Source: Sulfuriferula sp047300855
GTDB lineage: Bacteria; Pseudomonadota; Gammaproteobacteria; Burkholderiales; Sulfuriferulaceae
DNA: 64,000 nt
Assembly: GCF_047300855.1 (NCBI RefSeq)
Contig: NZ_CP170197.1
Location: 1,364,001-1,428,000, forward strand
Reading direction: 5' to 3'
Shown in pieces: positions 1 through 9,146 of the stretch (its first letter is position 1; every line of letters begins with the position of its first letter). Below the pieces are notes generated by a model. That model saw only the letters and a program-made list of their open reading frames with translations. It ran no database searches and was not told where the DNA came from. Made by a program: the position numbers and the translations under genes.

Positions 1-24
1 GAAGTGCCTTTAATTACTGCAGGC

Positions 25-1284
25 TCACAGTGCTTCAAGTATGTGAGAGAACTGGGTCGAGAGTCGGCTCACTATCTCGTGTGGCATACTCGGCGTGGGA
101 TAAGTTAGGGTGATGGTGAACTGGCCATGGAGCGTAGAGAGATGCAACACGATGCCATAGTTAGCCCCTGCCCTATTGACGACGGTGCGGAATTCGCGGA
201 CAACCTGTGATCTCGCACCGATTATACCGTCCACCACACCAAGATTGGTTATTGATATCCCTGGGAAATGCTGGCTTTCCCTCATTTGTGCGATCGAGGT
301 TTTTATTTGCGAGTGGGTCCGATTGGCGGGCCTCCATGCTCGCATCGATTCACGTAATGCAGCGCTTTGGCGTGCAGCGAGTTCGATCACAGATTCGCCT
401 GAATACGACACATGGTTGTCTAGCACAGTAATGAAACACCCGGTATCACCGATGTGGCCGGGCACGCCCAGGCGGTTTCTGAGCGATACTGCCGTGAACA
501 GATTGGTTTCGTTAGTCACCGTAGCATCGCAGAAGCACTTGACGAGTACCGCAGAGAAAAGATCGTTCACTGACACGTTATGTGTATGGCAAGCATTTAT
601 GATGCGGCCCGCAGCGGCTTCCCGCAGGCCGATAATTGACACACCAGTTGCACGGTTTCCGACTGGGACATTGTCATATAGCGGGAGGCGTGATCGCGAA
701 TCTGTCACAGCTTCCGCCGCGTCGTCAACTGACCGCTTCGCGCATCCGATAGTCATTCCCTCGCTGACCCACTCGTCAAGGCCCCGAGGAAACTCGCCTG
801 TCAGCACCCGGGAGGTGGCACAGCGCTCTCCATATAATGCAGCGAGGAAGTCAGAAAAAATGACGCACGTCGAATGACCATCTGAGATAGCGTGGTTACG
901 TGTGAATAAGAAATGCGTTACGTTATCGTCCCGTTCAGTGGCCATCCGCATCCGCCACAATGCGTGTTCTGATGGCAGTAAATCAGACAGTTCGTGTTGT
1001 AGCAGATCGTGCGCGCATAGACCTTCCGGCGCGGGTATCTCGCTAATCTCTATACGACTAAAGTCATTATGCAGATAGAACCAGAGTGCTCCCTGCTCTT
1101 CCCTAATGCAGGCAGCAAGAAGTGGATATCGCAGAAACACGGATGATAGGCAGGTACGAACGTTCTCTATCGTGTGGTATCCATCGACGGTGACCAGGGT
1201 CGTGACTTGCGTGTTACCGCTGAGAAGGCTATGCATATAGGCAAAACTAGCCTCCACCATACTGAGTGATCTGACTTTCCCCAT
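25..1284 (-). CDS. Stand-alone condensation-domain-like acyltransferase
   Basis: The 419-residue protein carries the HxxxDG motif of the condensation/PapA/WES acyltransferase superfamily (His131-Ala-Ile-Ser-Asp135-Gly136, in the context TRNHAISDGHST). In that superfamily the His acts as general base to join an acyl thioester to an alcohol or amine. The length fits a single domain, and no carrier or adenylation domain is fused to it. It is the last gene of the minus-strand island operon and starts 7 bp after the FAH-like gene, so it may acylate the pathway product. Donor and acceptor cannot be read from the sequence. No strong Shine-Dalgarno is visible. Confidence 0.8.
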   Translation of the reverse strand: MGKVRSLSMVEASFAYMHSLLSGNTQVTTLVTVDGYHTIENVRTCLSSVFLRYPLLAACIREEQGALWFYLHNDFSRIEISEIPAPEGLCAHDLLQHELSDLLPSEHALWRMRMATERDDNVTHFLFTRNHAISDGHSTCVIFSDFLAALYGERCATSRVLTGEFPRGLDEWVSEGMTIGCAKRSVDDAAEAVTDSRSRLPLYDNVPVGNRATGVSIIGLREAAAGRIINACHTHNVSVNDLFSAVLVKCFCDATVTNETNLFTAVSLRNRLGVPGHIGDTGCFITVLDNHVSYSGESVIELAARQSAALRESMRAWRPANRTHSQIKTSIAQMRESQHFPGISITNLGVVDGIIGARSQVVREFRTVVNRAGANYGIVLHLSTLHGQFTITLTYPTPSMPHEIVSRLSTQFSHILEAL

Positions 1285-1291
1285 GTTAATG

Positions 1292-2239
1292 TCACACTCG
1301 AGTCTGGACGCGACTCAACATCTCAATGGGCCGGCGTTCGGTAAACTCGTCCGCCTCGCCGATCCAAACCTGGTTTGAGAGCACCGCATCCTCAGCAAAC
1401 CGGATGGTGACGATATCGCGGTCTCGAATGCCAAAGCCATAGTCGGAACTGTTCTTGTCGGCGCCTAGATACACGTAATGGACTGTGCTCGGCGGCCTCA
1501 GGCTAGCGTGTGACCAAAGTTTCTGCAGCATATGGTCGAGGTCGAAAAACAAAGCACTAGTTCCAGTAGTGAATAGGCCATCCCAAACGCGCTGTCCGTC
1601 GCGGTCAATGGAAACGCTTCCGTCGACGCATACTGGCGGCGGTGCCAAGACCAAAGTTGCCGCGATTGCGCAGTCGCACAACTTCCCGTAAGAGAGATGC
1701 GACGAGTTCGCCTTGATCTGTCCGATATCCGTCAAGTCGTTTCCAAATGAGTAGCCTAGATACTGTGGGCAACCCTTACTGTCGACCAAGTAGACCATCA
1801 CAACCTCTGCCTCTTCACACACTCCTACGGCTGATTTTGGTACTGTTAAACGCTGGCCGGTGGACTTAAGACAACTGCCGAAACCCTTAAAAAACCAGGC
1901 AGGATAACCTTGCGCCCCGCTCTTCGAATTGTCAGTTTGTGGTGGCCGCTTTGTCTTGTGCGTCAGACCGAAGCCGCTGACAATAGCAGTCGCCTGCTCG
2001 GCTGGCATCATGGGTGGCCTCAAGTGGAAGGCACCTGTGTCACCAACAGTTATGCGGTGGCCGATGTGCGAACGAAGAAAGTCGCCGATTGCACCGTAGT
2101 GATGTTCATCCTCATATTGCTTTAATAACTCAACTACAGGCAAATCGACTTCATAGACGTCACTGGGACCTATCAGTGGTGGCCTTCCAAACCCCAAACA
2201 TCGTGAACCACGGTATTCACATTCAAAAATCGTTTCCAT
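1292..2239 (-). CDS. Fumarylacetoacetate hydrolase (FAH) family protein
   Basis: I place the start at the ATG at 2239 (METIFECE, 315 residues), which has AGGAG 8-9 bases upstream. A longer frame begins with GTG at 2296, overlapping the ThDP gene's stop. The C-terminal half has the FAH pattern: an EAEVVMVYLVD strand with the acidic metal ligands, then GYSFGNDLTDI, resembling the family's GY..GNDvs. FAH-fold enzymes cleave C-C bonds, hydrate, decarboxylate or tautomerise beta-keto acids using Mg2+. It lies between the ThDP enzyme and the acyltransferase in a tightly packed operon. The substrate is unknown. Confidence 0.7.
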   Translation of the reverse strand: METIFECEYRGSRCLGFGRPPLIGPSDVYEVDLPVVELLKQYEDEHHYGAIGDFLRSHIGHRITVGDTGAFHLRPPMMPAEQATAIVSGFGLTHKTKRPPQTDNSKSGAQGYPAWFFKGFGSCLKSTGQRLTVPKSAVGVCEEAEVVMVYLVDSKGCPQYLGYSFGNDLTDIGQIKANSSHLSYGKLCDCAIAATLVLAPPPVCVDGSVSIDRDGQRVWDGLFTTGTSALFFDLDHMLQKLWSHASLRPPSTVHYVYLGADKNSSDYGFGIRDRDIVTIRFAEDAVLSNQVWIGEADEFTERRPIEMLSRVQTRV

Positions 2240-2292
2240 CAGCGAATCTCCTAGGAGTGGAAGGGTGTAACACGGTAGGCACGCTTGCGCGG

Positions 2293-4035
2293 TCACGACA
2301 TGACCAACTCAACAACCACAGGACGACGGTTGGACTTGATGTGGGCAACGGCGGCTCTGATAGCCGGCTGTATCTGCTCGAGCTCTGTCAAGCGCCTTTC
2401 AACGAGAATGTTGAACGAATCCGCGAGCTTCAGAAAATCGACCGGGTTGTCATAGAAGCTAGTTCCGATTACGGACGCGATAGTGTTGCGGGACCGAAGT
2501 CGGGCTATCTGTTCAGCGTGCTGTTGTGAGTTCAAGTACAGTCGGTTGTTCATGACGATCGTTAACAACGGGATAGCATACTGAGACAAGGTCCATAATG
2601 CGCTTGGGGTGTACAGTAGGTCGCCGTCTGACTGTAGGTTGACGCAAATTGAGTCGCTGTCCTTATGAGCCAGTGCGGCGCCGACCGACGCGCCTAGTCC
2701 ATAGCCCAGGCCTGCACCGCCGCTAAGCCCAAGGTACGAACCAGTGCGATCGATGTCCCATAAACGCTTGACCCAGCTATCGACGGTGACGCTACCCGTA
2801 TTGGTAAGCACCCATTTCTCAGCCTTAAGCGCCGCATGGATCTCGACTAGTGCAGACGTCACGTCTATTTCTAGAGCGGACCGCCTTTCGTCGGCGTGAA
2901 CCCGCCACCGTGTCCGGTTCGTGTGATGAAGATCGGCGATGCGTGCGGCACGGGTATGCCGTTTCCGATTCCACCCCGGATCGGCAGCCAGTGAAGACTG
3001 CTTGACCGCCGCGGCGAGGCGTTGGAGAGTTTGGCAACTGTCGCCTATCAGCGGCAGGTCGATCGGTACAAGACGCTGATAGTCGGCTGCCCATTTACTG
3101 ACCAACAAATCCCCGTATCCGACTGCAGCAATGAATAAAGGATTGCTATCACCAGATTCCCACCGTGCAGTTAATGCTCCCCAAAGATCTTGCACGTCAA
3201 GAGCGAGCACAAAGTCCGCAGCTGTAATGGCATCTTCGGAACCGTCAATTAAGCTCAGCGGGTGAGTGTTCGGGAAGTTGAAGCGGTTCGCCTTGTCAAC
3301 AACGGCCGCACCGGTGGCTTCTGCCAGTTCGATCAATGGTTGGACCGCGGCAGGATTCCTGCCGGTGAAATCGACAATGATGACTGGTAACGTAGCGTCC
3401 AACATCCTGCCGATAATTTGCGTGATAACGTTGTCGGCTACGGGCGGCAGCACAGATGCTAAAGCTTGAATTGGCGCCGAGAGCATAACGTCAGCCGCAA
3501 GGGGTTCTTCCTGAGTTTCCGCGTCGATCGCGACATACACAGGTGCGCTTGGTTCGGTGTTCATCAACCGGAAGGCGCGATAAAGCGACTCCAGCGTCGC
3601 CCGTTGACCCACCGGCTGGTCGCTCCATTTGACGAAGTCCTTGACCGTGGAATCGACGTGTTGGGAAGTATGAATCCAGTCGATCCATGGTCGGCGCTTG
3701 GCTGAGTCTATAGGTCCATTGCCGCCGATTACTAGCAAGGGGACTCTATCGCACCAGCCGTTGAACATCGCCATGCTTGCATGCAGCAGGCCAATGTTCG
3801 CATGAACCAATATGGCCATATGTCGCCCGGATGCCTTGTAGTAACCATGCGCGATTGCGACCGAAATCTCCTCATGGCAACACATCACCAACTCTAGCGG
3901 TTGGCCGTCGATGTCGTCACGTTCAACGACGAGAGAGTCGTGCAGCCCGCGGAAGGATGCGCCGGGATTGAAGCAGACGTACTCGATACCCTGCTGTTTT
4001 AAGAAATCGATAACGATATCGGAAAAATATTTCAT
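2293..4035 (-). CDS. Thiamine diphosphate-dependent enzyme (acetolactate synthase/decarboxylase type)
   Basis: The 580-residue protein has full three-domain ThDP architecture. The catalytic Glu is in CHEEIS (Glu55), and the Mg/ThDP motif runs from SDGD (469-472) to NN (496-497), about 27 residues apart as the family requires. GGAGLGYGLG precedes it. Family members decarboxylate 2-oxo acids and either release an aldehyde or ligate the aldehyde to an acceptor; MenD belongs to the same superfamily. The ATG overlaps the stop of the enolase-family gene by one base (TGATG), so the two are translationally coupled. The exact reaction cannot be told. Confidence 0.85.
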   Translation of the reverse strand: MKYFSDIVIDFLKQQGIEYVCFNPGASFRGLHDSLVVERDDIDGQPLELVMCCHEEISVAIAHGYYKASGRHMAILVHANIGLLHASMAMFNGWCDRVPLLVIGGNGPIDSAKRRPWIDWIHTSQHVDSTVKDFVKWSDQPVGQRATLESLYRAFRLMNTEPSAPVYVAIDAETQEEPLAADVMLSAPIQALASVLPPVADNVITQIIGRMLDATLPVIIVDFTGRNPAAVQPLIELAEATGAAVVDKANRFNFPNTHPLSLIDGSEDAITAADFVLALDVQDLWGALTARWESGDSNPLFIAAVGYGDLLVSKWAADYQRLVPIDLPLIGDSCQTLQRLAAAVKQSSLAADPGWNRKRHTRAARIADLHHTNRTRWRVHADERRSALEIDVTSALVEIHAALKAEKWVLTNTGSVTVDSWVKRLWDIDRTGSYLGLSGGAGLGYGLGASVGAALAHKDSDSICVNLQSDGDLLYTPSALWTLSQYAIPLLTIVMNNRLYLNSQQHAEQIARLRSRNTIASVIGTSFYDNPVDFLKLADSFNILVERRLTELEQIQPAIRAAVAHIKSNRRPVVVELVMS

Positions 4036-5240
4036 CAGGCCGTCCCTTTGATTGGTAGTTGCACGGACTGCCAGCCGCGGGTTGTGGAACGGTAGGTTGC
4101 TTCAAGGTAGGCATCTGCTTCGCGCGTCAGCGAGACGCCGAGCCCAGTGCCAGAAGGAAGAGAGATTGTGTTGGTGAGACGATCGACTGGTGGTGCAGGC
4201 GCCACAATTAGTCTGTCGAAGAAGCGGTCTGATTGTCCCGCCTCCACAGTTAGGTGATCGTTGCAAAGAAAGGCCAGATGACGTTCAGCAGCAATCAGTG
4301 GCCCGACCTCAGCAACCTGGACGCCAATTTGATATGCGATTCCACGTTCCCGAGCTAGTTCGACAAGCCTGATGGAGTTCAGTAAGCCACCGCACTTGGA
4401 AACGCGTATGTTGAACGCGTCACAGGCGTCGTAGCGAAGAGCAATCAATGCATCTTTGTACGAACAGAGTGATTCATCGAGCATAATGCGCACCCCCAAA
4501 GTCTCGCGGAGTTTGCACAGTTCGGCGTATCGGCCCTTCGCAATCGGTTCCTCATAAAGGCTCACAGACATTTCATGCAACGCCTTGATGTTGTCCGCCG
4601 CCTCTCGTACGTCCCACGCCATGTTCGCATCAACGATCAGCGGCACATCGTCGCCCAATCTTATACGTAGAAATTCAGCCCTCCGGACATTTTCCCGCAA
4701 ATCATTGGATGCCTTTAGTTTGATGAAATGGAATGGTCCTCGTTGATCAAGGAACTGTTCAATGTCTGCATCAAGGTCGAGAACCTGCGTTACCAAGATA
4801 TATGCCGGGTTAGCTCCGACCACCGATCCATTTTTGTGAATATGACACGCCATCGCAAGTATGTCGCGTAGCGGCAGCCCCTCACGATGAGCCACTATGT
4901 CGAGAATCGCCATTTCAAATAGACAAATGACATTGTTGCCGGATGGAAGACCAGCGATAGCAGCGATACCGCGCCCATAGAGTTCATCAATCAGGGCTCT
5001 AGCATCGAGCGTTTCGAGTAACCTCACTAGCAGACTAACATCGACCTGCTTGCACGACTGCAGCACATCAGTCGACGTCTCGCTCGTAACGTATGGTCGT
5101 GGTGCGCATTCGCCGAGCCCGGTGAATATGTCATAGGTCAGCTCAAGCACGATACTGTCGGAGCACCGCCGTGAAGCTGCAGCGTGCCCGAATGGGAACT
5201 TCATTGGCTGACGGACATGGAATAGTTTAGCGTCAAGCAT
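4035..5240 (-). CDS. Enolase-superfamily enzyme (muconate lactonizing/mandelate racemase-like)
   Basis: All catalytic elements of the MLE/MR subgroups are visible: KxK in FIKLKAS, the metal ligands Asp in VDANMAW, Glu in LYEEPI and Asp in LDESL, and the C-terminal Lys in RVSKCGG. Together they support proton abstraction alpha to a carboxylate with Mg2+. The lysine arrangement is that of cycloisomerases, o-succinylbenzoate synthases and dipeptide epimerases. I chose the ATG at 5240 (401 residues), which overlaps the hydrolase stop (ATGCTTGA). A longer in-frame start at 5267 would overlap more. It is coupled to the ThDP gene downstream. Confidence 0.85.
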   Translation of the reverse strand: MLDAKLFHVRQPMKFPFGHAAASRRCSDSIVLELTYDIFTGLGECAPRPYVTSETSTDVLQSCKQVDVSLLVRLLETLDARALIDELYGRGIAAIAGLPSGNNVICLFEMAILDIVAHREGLPLRDILAMACHIHKNGSVVGANPAYILVTQVLDLDADIEQFLDQRGPFHFIKLKASNDLRENVRRAEFLRIRLGDDVPLIVDANMAWDVREAADNIKALHEMSVSLYEEPIAKGRYAELCKLRETLGVRIMLDESLCSYKDALIALRYDACDAFNIRVSKCGGLLNSIRLVELARERGIAYQIGVQVAEVGPLIAAERHLAFLCNDHLTVEAGQSDRFFDRLIVAPAPPVDRLTNTISLPSGTGLGVSLTREADAYLEATYRSTTRGWQSVQLPIKGTA

Positions 5241-6108
5241 GGCCGTGATAGCCGCGTGACAGCACATAGCACGATGTCCAGTTGACCAGTTGGGAACGCG
5301 CCTCTGTGAAGAACAAGTAATGCTTGTCGGCGGGCAGTTGCAAGATCATTCCCTCCCCACCGCTGACTTGCCGATAACCATCGCGAGCGCTTGCAAGATT
5401 GATAACCGGGTCTTCCGTTCCAGAAATGAAAACGGTCGGCTTGCGACAAACAAGCGCGCCGGGTGTCACGTAATGTTCTTCAAGATGCCACAATACACTC
5501 CTTGAACGTCGCGTTAGATACCGGATGGCTAACTGATCATTCTTGATATAACTGAGGTATCGTTCAATATTAGTGAAATCTGTAGGTTCAAGATTTGCAT
5601 CCCAAAGATCATCGCTAGAGTCGCTCGCCAAAGCTTTCTGTTGCTCAGGAGTCAGGGTTGCGTGCAAGCGGCCGAGCCAAGCGGAGCAGAAAACACTATT
5701 GTCGTAATCGATGTCAAACTCCTCATGACGCAAGAGTGCCGCCAGAATCGATCCGCCGAGGCAATGGCCGAACAGACATAACGGTGTGCCGTCCGGCAGC
5801 TGTCGCTTGGCAAAGCGGAGCGCTTCCACATAGTCATCAAGGAGAGTATCAGCCGGTGGCAATTCGTTCTTGATACCATCACTGATGCCAGAGCCCCGTC
5901 TGTCAAGGACGTATAGCGTAATGTCGTTGCTGGCGAACTGAGTGCCGGCCTCCCACACCCAACCGGCGTGGCTTTGTAGCCCGTGGAAGTAGAAGATCGC
6001 CCCTTTGGGTTGCCGTGGACGCCATGCGTGGAGAGCAATGTCATGGTCGTCGCGCCGGAGAATAGAAATTTCTTTCTTAATACCTTCAGTGATGTACTGG
6101 ACAAACAT
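5233..6108 (-). CDS. Alpha/beta hydrolase with predicted cysteine nucleophile
   Basis: The 291-residue protein has an alpha/beta-hydrolase fold. An oxyanion loop follows FYFHGLQSHAG (39-49), the nucleophile elbow is GHCLGG (114-119), the acid is Asp233 in GTEDPV, and the catalytic His is His263 in DKHYLFF. The elbow has Cys116 where most relatives have Ser; dienelactone hydrolases share a GxCxGG elbow. The fold family includes esterases, lipases, thioesterases and MenH-like lyases. The gene follows the GH3 gene by 12 bp, with GGAGG-like bases before the ATG, and it overlaps the next gene. Confidence 0.85.
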   Translation of the reverse strand: MFVQYITEGIKKEISILRRDDHDIALHAWRPRQPKGAIFYFHGLQSHAGWVWEAGTQFASNDITLYVLDRRGSGISDGIKNELPPADTLLDDYVEALRFAKRQLPDGTPLCLFGHCLGGSILAALLRHEEFDIDYDNSVFCSAWLGRLHATLTPEQQKALASDSSDDLWDANLEPTDFTNIERYLSYIKNDQLAIRYLTRRSRSVLWHLEEHYVTPGALVCRKPTVFISGTEDPVINLASARDGYRQVSGGEGMILQLPADKHYLFFTEARSQLVNWTSCYVLSRGYHGHA

Positions 6109-6120
6109 TCTCGCCTCCTA

Positions 6121-7671
6121 TCAGTTGCCGATGGTGTTGATGATCTCTTGAACAAACTTTGTGTCTTGATGGAAGGGTTTGTACTTGAACTGCGTCGAAT
6201 TACCGTTCGCGCGCTTTCGGTCGACGTATCGGCTGATCGAATTCGGCGGCACTGTTATTACACGGATGCCGTCGAGCCGCTTGCTCTTGCGTTTCGACGC
6301 ATATTCAATATTGATACGCTGTAGGGTTTCATCAACGCTGTGCGCGAATGCCTGATCCTCAGTACCGTGACCGTCCCGAGTTTCCGCCAGAGCGATGTAG
6401 AACGGTACTGTCTCCCAGCATGGGCCACACATGTACAAACCCATCCCGAGGCCGGCCTGCGCCAGCGCAACAGTGATGGCTTCTGTTACCTGAGCTTCTG
6501 TCAGCTTTTCGCCGGTGAATGAATGGAAGACACCAGCCCGGCGCACGAAATGCAATCTGGGTACATCGCCAACCCTGCCAGCAACCCTGAAGATGTCACC
6601 GGTCACGAGGCGGTACAAACCATTCCCCTGCGACATCACAAGGTGGTAATCCTCCCCGATCTTGAGTTCGTCGAACAGCATCGTGTCAAGCACCTTGCCA
6701 GCATCGAGTGCCGCGTCGAGGTCCTCTGACGCTGGCACGAACTCGTAATATCCTTGATTCACTGCAAGCGGTTGGCTATCAGGATCGTTGTCGACTGGAA
6801 TGGTGACGACGCCCTCGGTGCCGCAACTCATGAATGGAATCCGTGCGACATTGGGAAAGATGCTGGAGAGATTCCTGCTATAGAGCTTTGCGGAAGCGGA
6901 CAACCAGCAACTAAACAGCTCTAGTGTCGGCCACACATCACGTAGGTTGACGTCTGGGCCTTGTAAAACTCGCTCCAGGTTTCTAGCAACGAACTGATTG
7001 CCGTCGTCAATGCGTACGCCTTTCAGCGTTCCATCGTAGACATCTTTGATCAGGGCCTCCGCAAACATAAGGAGGTGATCTCGCAGCGAAATCAACGTGC
7101 TCGGATTGATTGAGGAGATAAATCGTAAGTCTTTGCCGATCAGATGCCTTAGCCTGTAGTACATCCGGTCCTCGTGTCTGTTAGGTACAGATGGACCGAA
7201 CCAAGGCGCTTCGTACCACGGAGGGTTCCAGTCGTTTCCGGTCACTCGTGGATGCCGGTTGCTGATTGCCTGGTGAGGAACGCCGTGGACAAAGTCGTTG
7301 CTTGACTCACGGACCGTCTGGGTGTCCAGCACGGCATAGGGGTTTGAAAGGAGCGCCGGGTGATAATCAATGTAGGTCGCCCACATGGCCTTCATGGCGG
7401 GAATCCGGTACTGGACCAGCCAGTGGAGTGTGTATGGAATTTTCTTAGACACCCCCATAGTGCCACTGGTCTTGAGCCACCGGATCACCGGGCTGCAGCT
7501 TAATACACCACCTTTGGTGTGTGTTTCAGCATCAAGGAGAGGCTCAAAATCATTATAGCGTCGGATGGGAAGCGTCCGGCGAAACCACATCGATGGATTT
7601 GGACCACCGCTAAACTTCTCCTTCTTCCAATGCAACGAGTCCGCGCTGATATGTACAAGGTCCTCGAGCAC
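6121..7671 (-). CDS. GH3-family acyl-acid amide synthetase (adenylating)
   Basis: The frame, 516 residues from a GTG at 7671, matches the GH3 auxin-responsive family. It has the P-loop TSGTMGVSKKIPYT (68-81), a SCGTEG motif, NGLYRLVTGDIFRVAGR, and FVRRAGVFHSFTGEKLTE at the C-domain hinge. GH3 enzymes adenylate a carboxylate and transfer it to an amino acid or amine. The N-terminus is uncertain: the open frame upstream of the GTG (up to about 7780) still reads like the family's first helix (DDIRDPRAQQQVLEDL), yet contains no ATG, GTG or TTG before its stop. An ATG at 7783 lies in a neighbouring frame. Confidence 0.85.
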   Translation of the reverse strand: MLEDLVHISADSLHWKKEKFSGGPNPSMWFRRTLPIRRYNDFEPLLDAETHTKGGVLSCSPVIRWLKTSGTMGVSKKIPYTLHWLVQYRIPAMKAMWATYIDYHPALLSNPYAVLDTQTVRESSNDFVHGVPHQAISNRHPRVTGNDWNPPWYEAPWFGPSVPNRHEDRMYYRLRHLIGKDLRFISSINPSTLISLRDHLLMFAEALIKDVYDGTLKGVRIDDGNQFVARNLERVLQGPDVNLRDVWPTLELFSCWLSASAKLYSRNLSSIFPNVARIPFMSCGTEGVVTIPVDNDPDSQPLAVNQGYYEFVPASEDLDAALDAGKVLDTMLFDELKIGEDYHLVMSQGNGLYRLVTGDIFRVAGRVGDVPRLHFVRRAGVFHSFTGEKLTEAQVTEAITVALAQAGLGMGLYMCGPCWETVPFYIALAETRDGHGTEDQAFAHSVDETLQRINIEYASKRKSKRLDGIRVITVPPNSISRYVDRKRANGNSTQFKYKPFHQDTKFVQEIINTIGN

Positions 7672-7817
7672 CTGTTGCTGAGCCCGGCGAGGGTCCCTGA
7701 TATCGTCCAGCAGACGTGCTCGTTCGTACTCGCACTCTGTCTTGAATGGGCTTTTACGGGCCGATCCAGTCTGACGTTTTCATGATGACAATCACATTTT
7801 GTAAAAGGTTGTATGGA

Positions 7818-7839
7818 GGCTGCGGTCGTCGCCGCAGCC
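7818..7839 (-). other. Intercistronic stem-loop
   Basis: GGCTGCGG and CCGCAGCC form a perfect 8-bp stem around a 6-base loop between the aldo/keto reductase and GH3 genes. No immediate U-tract follows on the minus strand, so a terminator is not clear. It may partly terminate transcription or protect the mRNA. Confidence 0.5.
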
Positions 7840-7929
7840 AGTCAGTAAAGCGTAGCTTGGGCCACAGATGTGCAGCTTCGGAAGTAAGTTTTCCGACAGC
7901 GCAACAGTTGGCTTTTCAGCGCCATATAT

Positions 7930-8913
7930 TTAACGGTCAACGAGAGCCATCATCCGTTCGTTGTAACGTTCGCCGGCGACCACGCCGGGACGCAATGCTT
8001 CGTCCAACAAACTAATAGTCTCAGCGTCTAGCTCGAGCGAGCCGGCTCCGACATTTTCCTCCAAGTACTGACGCCGTTTCGTGCCGGGAATTGGAGCGAT
8101 ATCCTTACCTTTATGCAGCACCCAAGCGAGCGCCAGTTGCGCAGGCGTGAGCTCGAGCTCACGCGCAAGGCTCCTAACTCGCTCGGCTGCCCGGACGTTC
8201 GCGTCGAAGTTGTCGCCCTGCAGACGAGGGTCTTGCCGCCGGAAGTCGTTTTCCGGATAACTTTCCGCACGGTGAACAGTTCCAGTCAGAAAACCTCGTC
8301 CCAGCGGACAGAACGGGACTAAGCCGATGCCCAGTTCGCGTAGCACGGGTAGTACATCACTTTCAAGGTTGCGCTCCCAAAGCGAGTATTCGCTTTGAAC
8401 AGCCGAGATGGGGTGGACGGCATGGGCTCGCCTGATGGTAGTTTCGCCTGCTTCGCAGAGGCCTATGAAACGGACTTTTCCAGCCTCAACGAGATCGCTC
8501 ATGGCGCCGACAACATCTTCGATCATTACCCGAGGATCAACGCGGTGCTGATAGAGAAGGTCAATGTAGTCTGTACCCATCCGCGTAAGCGACGCATCAA
8601 CGACCTCATGAATGTGCTCGGGCCGACTGTCGATAGAAATGTTGCCGTTGTGGACGAGGAAGCCGAACTTAGTTGCGACCACTGCATCATGCCGGCGCCC
8701 TCGTAGTGCTTGACCGAGCAGCACCTCGTTCGTGAATGGACCATAACCTTCGGCGGTATCAAAGAACGTCACGCCGAGATCGAGCGCACGGCGAATAGTC
8801 AAAACTGACTCGCGATCATCAGGCTCCCCATACCATTGACTCATGCCCATACAACCCAATCCCAGTGCTGACACCTCAAGTCCCTGTTGACCCAACAATC
8901 GTTTTTCTAGCAT
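7930..8913 (-). CDS. Aldo/keto reductase
   Basis: The 327-residue protein shows the AKR tetrad: Asp52 and Tyr57 (FFDTAEGYGP), Lys82 (ATKFGF) and His123 (LYQHRVDP). The C-terminal NADPH-binding segment includes APIPGTKRRQYLEEN. The family reduces aldehydes or ketones with NADPH in the cytoplasm. Overall it looks like the YajO/AKR13-type group. TAGGAG precedes the ATG at 8 bases, so the start is firm. It is flanked by about 230-260 bp gaps on each side and could be a separate unit within the island. The substrate is unknown. Confidence 0.92.
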   Translation of the reverse strand: MLEKRLLGQQGLEVSALGLGCMGMSQWYGEPDDRESVLTIRRALDLGVTFFDTAEGYGPFTNEVLLGQALRGRRHDAVVATKFGFLVHNGNISIDSRPEHIHEVVDASLTRMGTDYIDLLYQHRVDPRVMIEDVVGAMSDLVEAGKVRFIGLCEAGETTIRRAHAVHPISAVQSEYSLWERNLESDVLPVLRELGIGLVPFCPLGRGFLTGTVHRAESYPENDFRRQDPRLQGDNFDANVRAAERVRSLARELELTPAQLALAWVLHKGKDIAPIPGTKRRQYLEENVGAGSLELDAETISLLDEALRPGVVAGERYNERMMALVDR

Positions 8914-9146
8914 ATTTAGCTCCTAAACTAGGTTTAATTTCTTGAAGACCTACTACCAGCGAATGCAGCCAATTCTTACCAGATATCTCAACTGACGATC
9001 GAAGAGGCTTTGCTCCACATTGGAACAACCCAACGGTGACAGCAATTCATGCCCGAGGACTACTCACTAATTTACCAATAGGCAAACCTTTGAACGCGCG
9101 GCAGGTAACACCGTGAAATATGCGGATACTCCTCCGCGCGTCGCAC

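Noticed and set aside
176..877. 233-residue open frame on the plus strand
   Set aside because: It is the antisense shadow of the acyltransferase gene, with no family match or Shine-Dalgarno.
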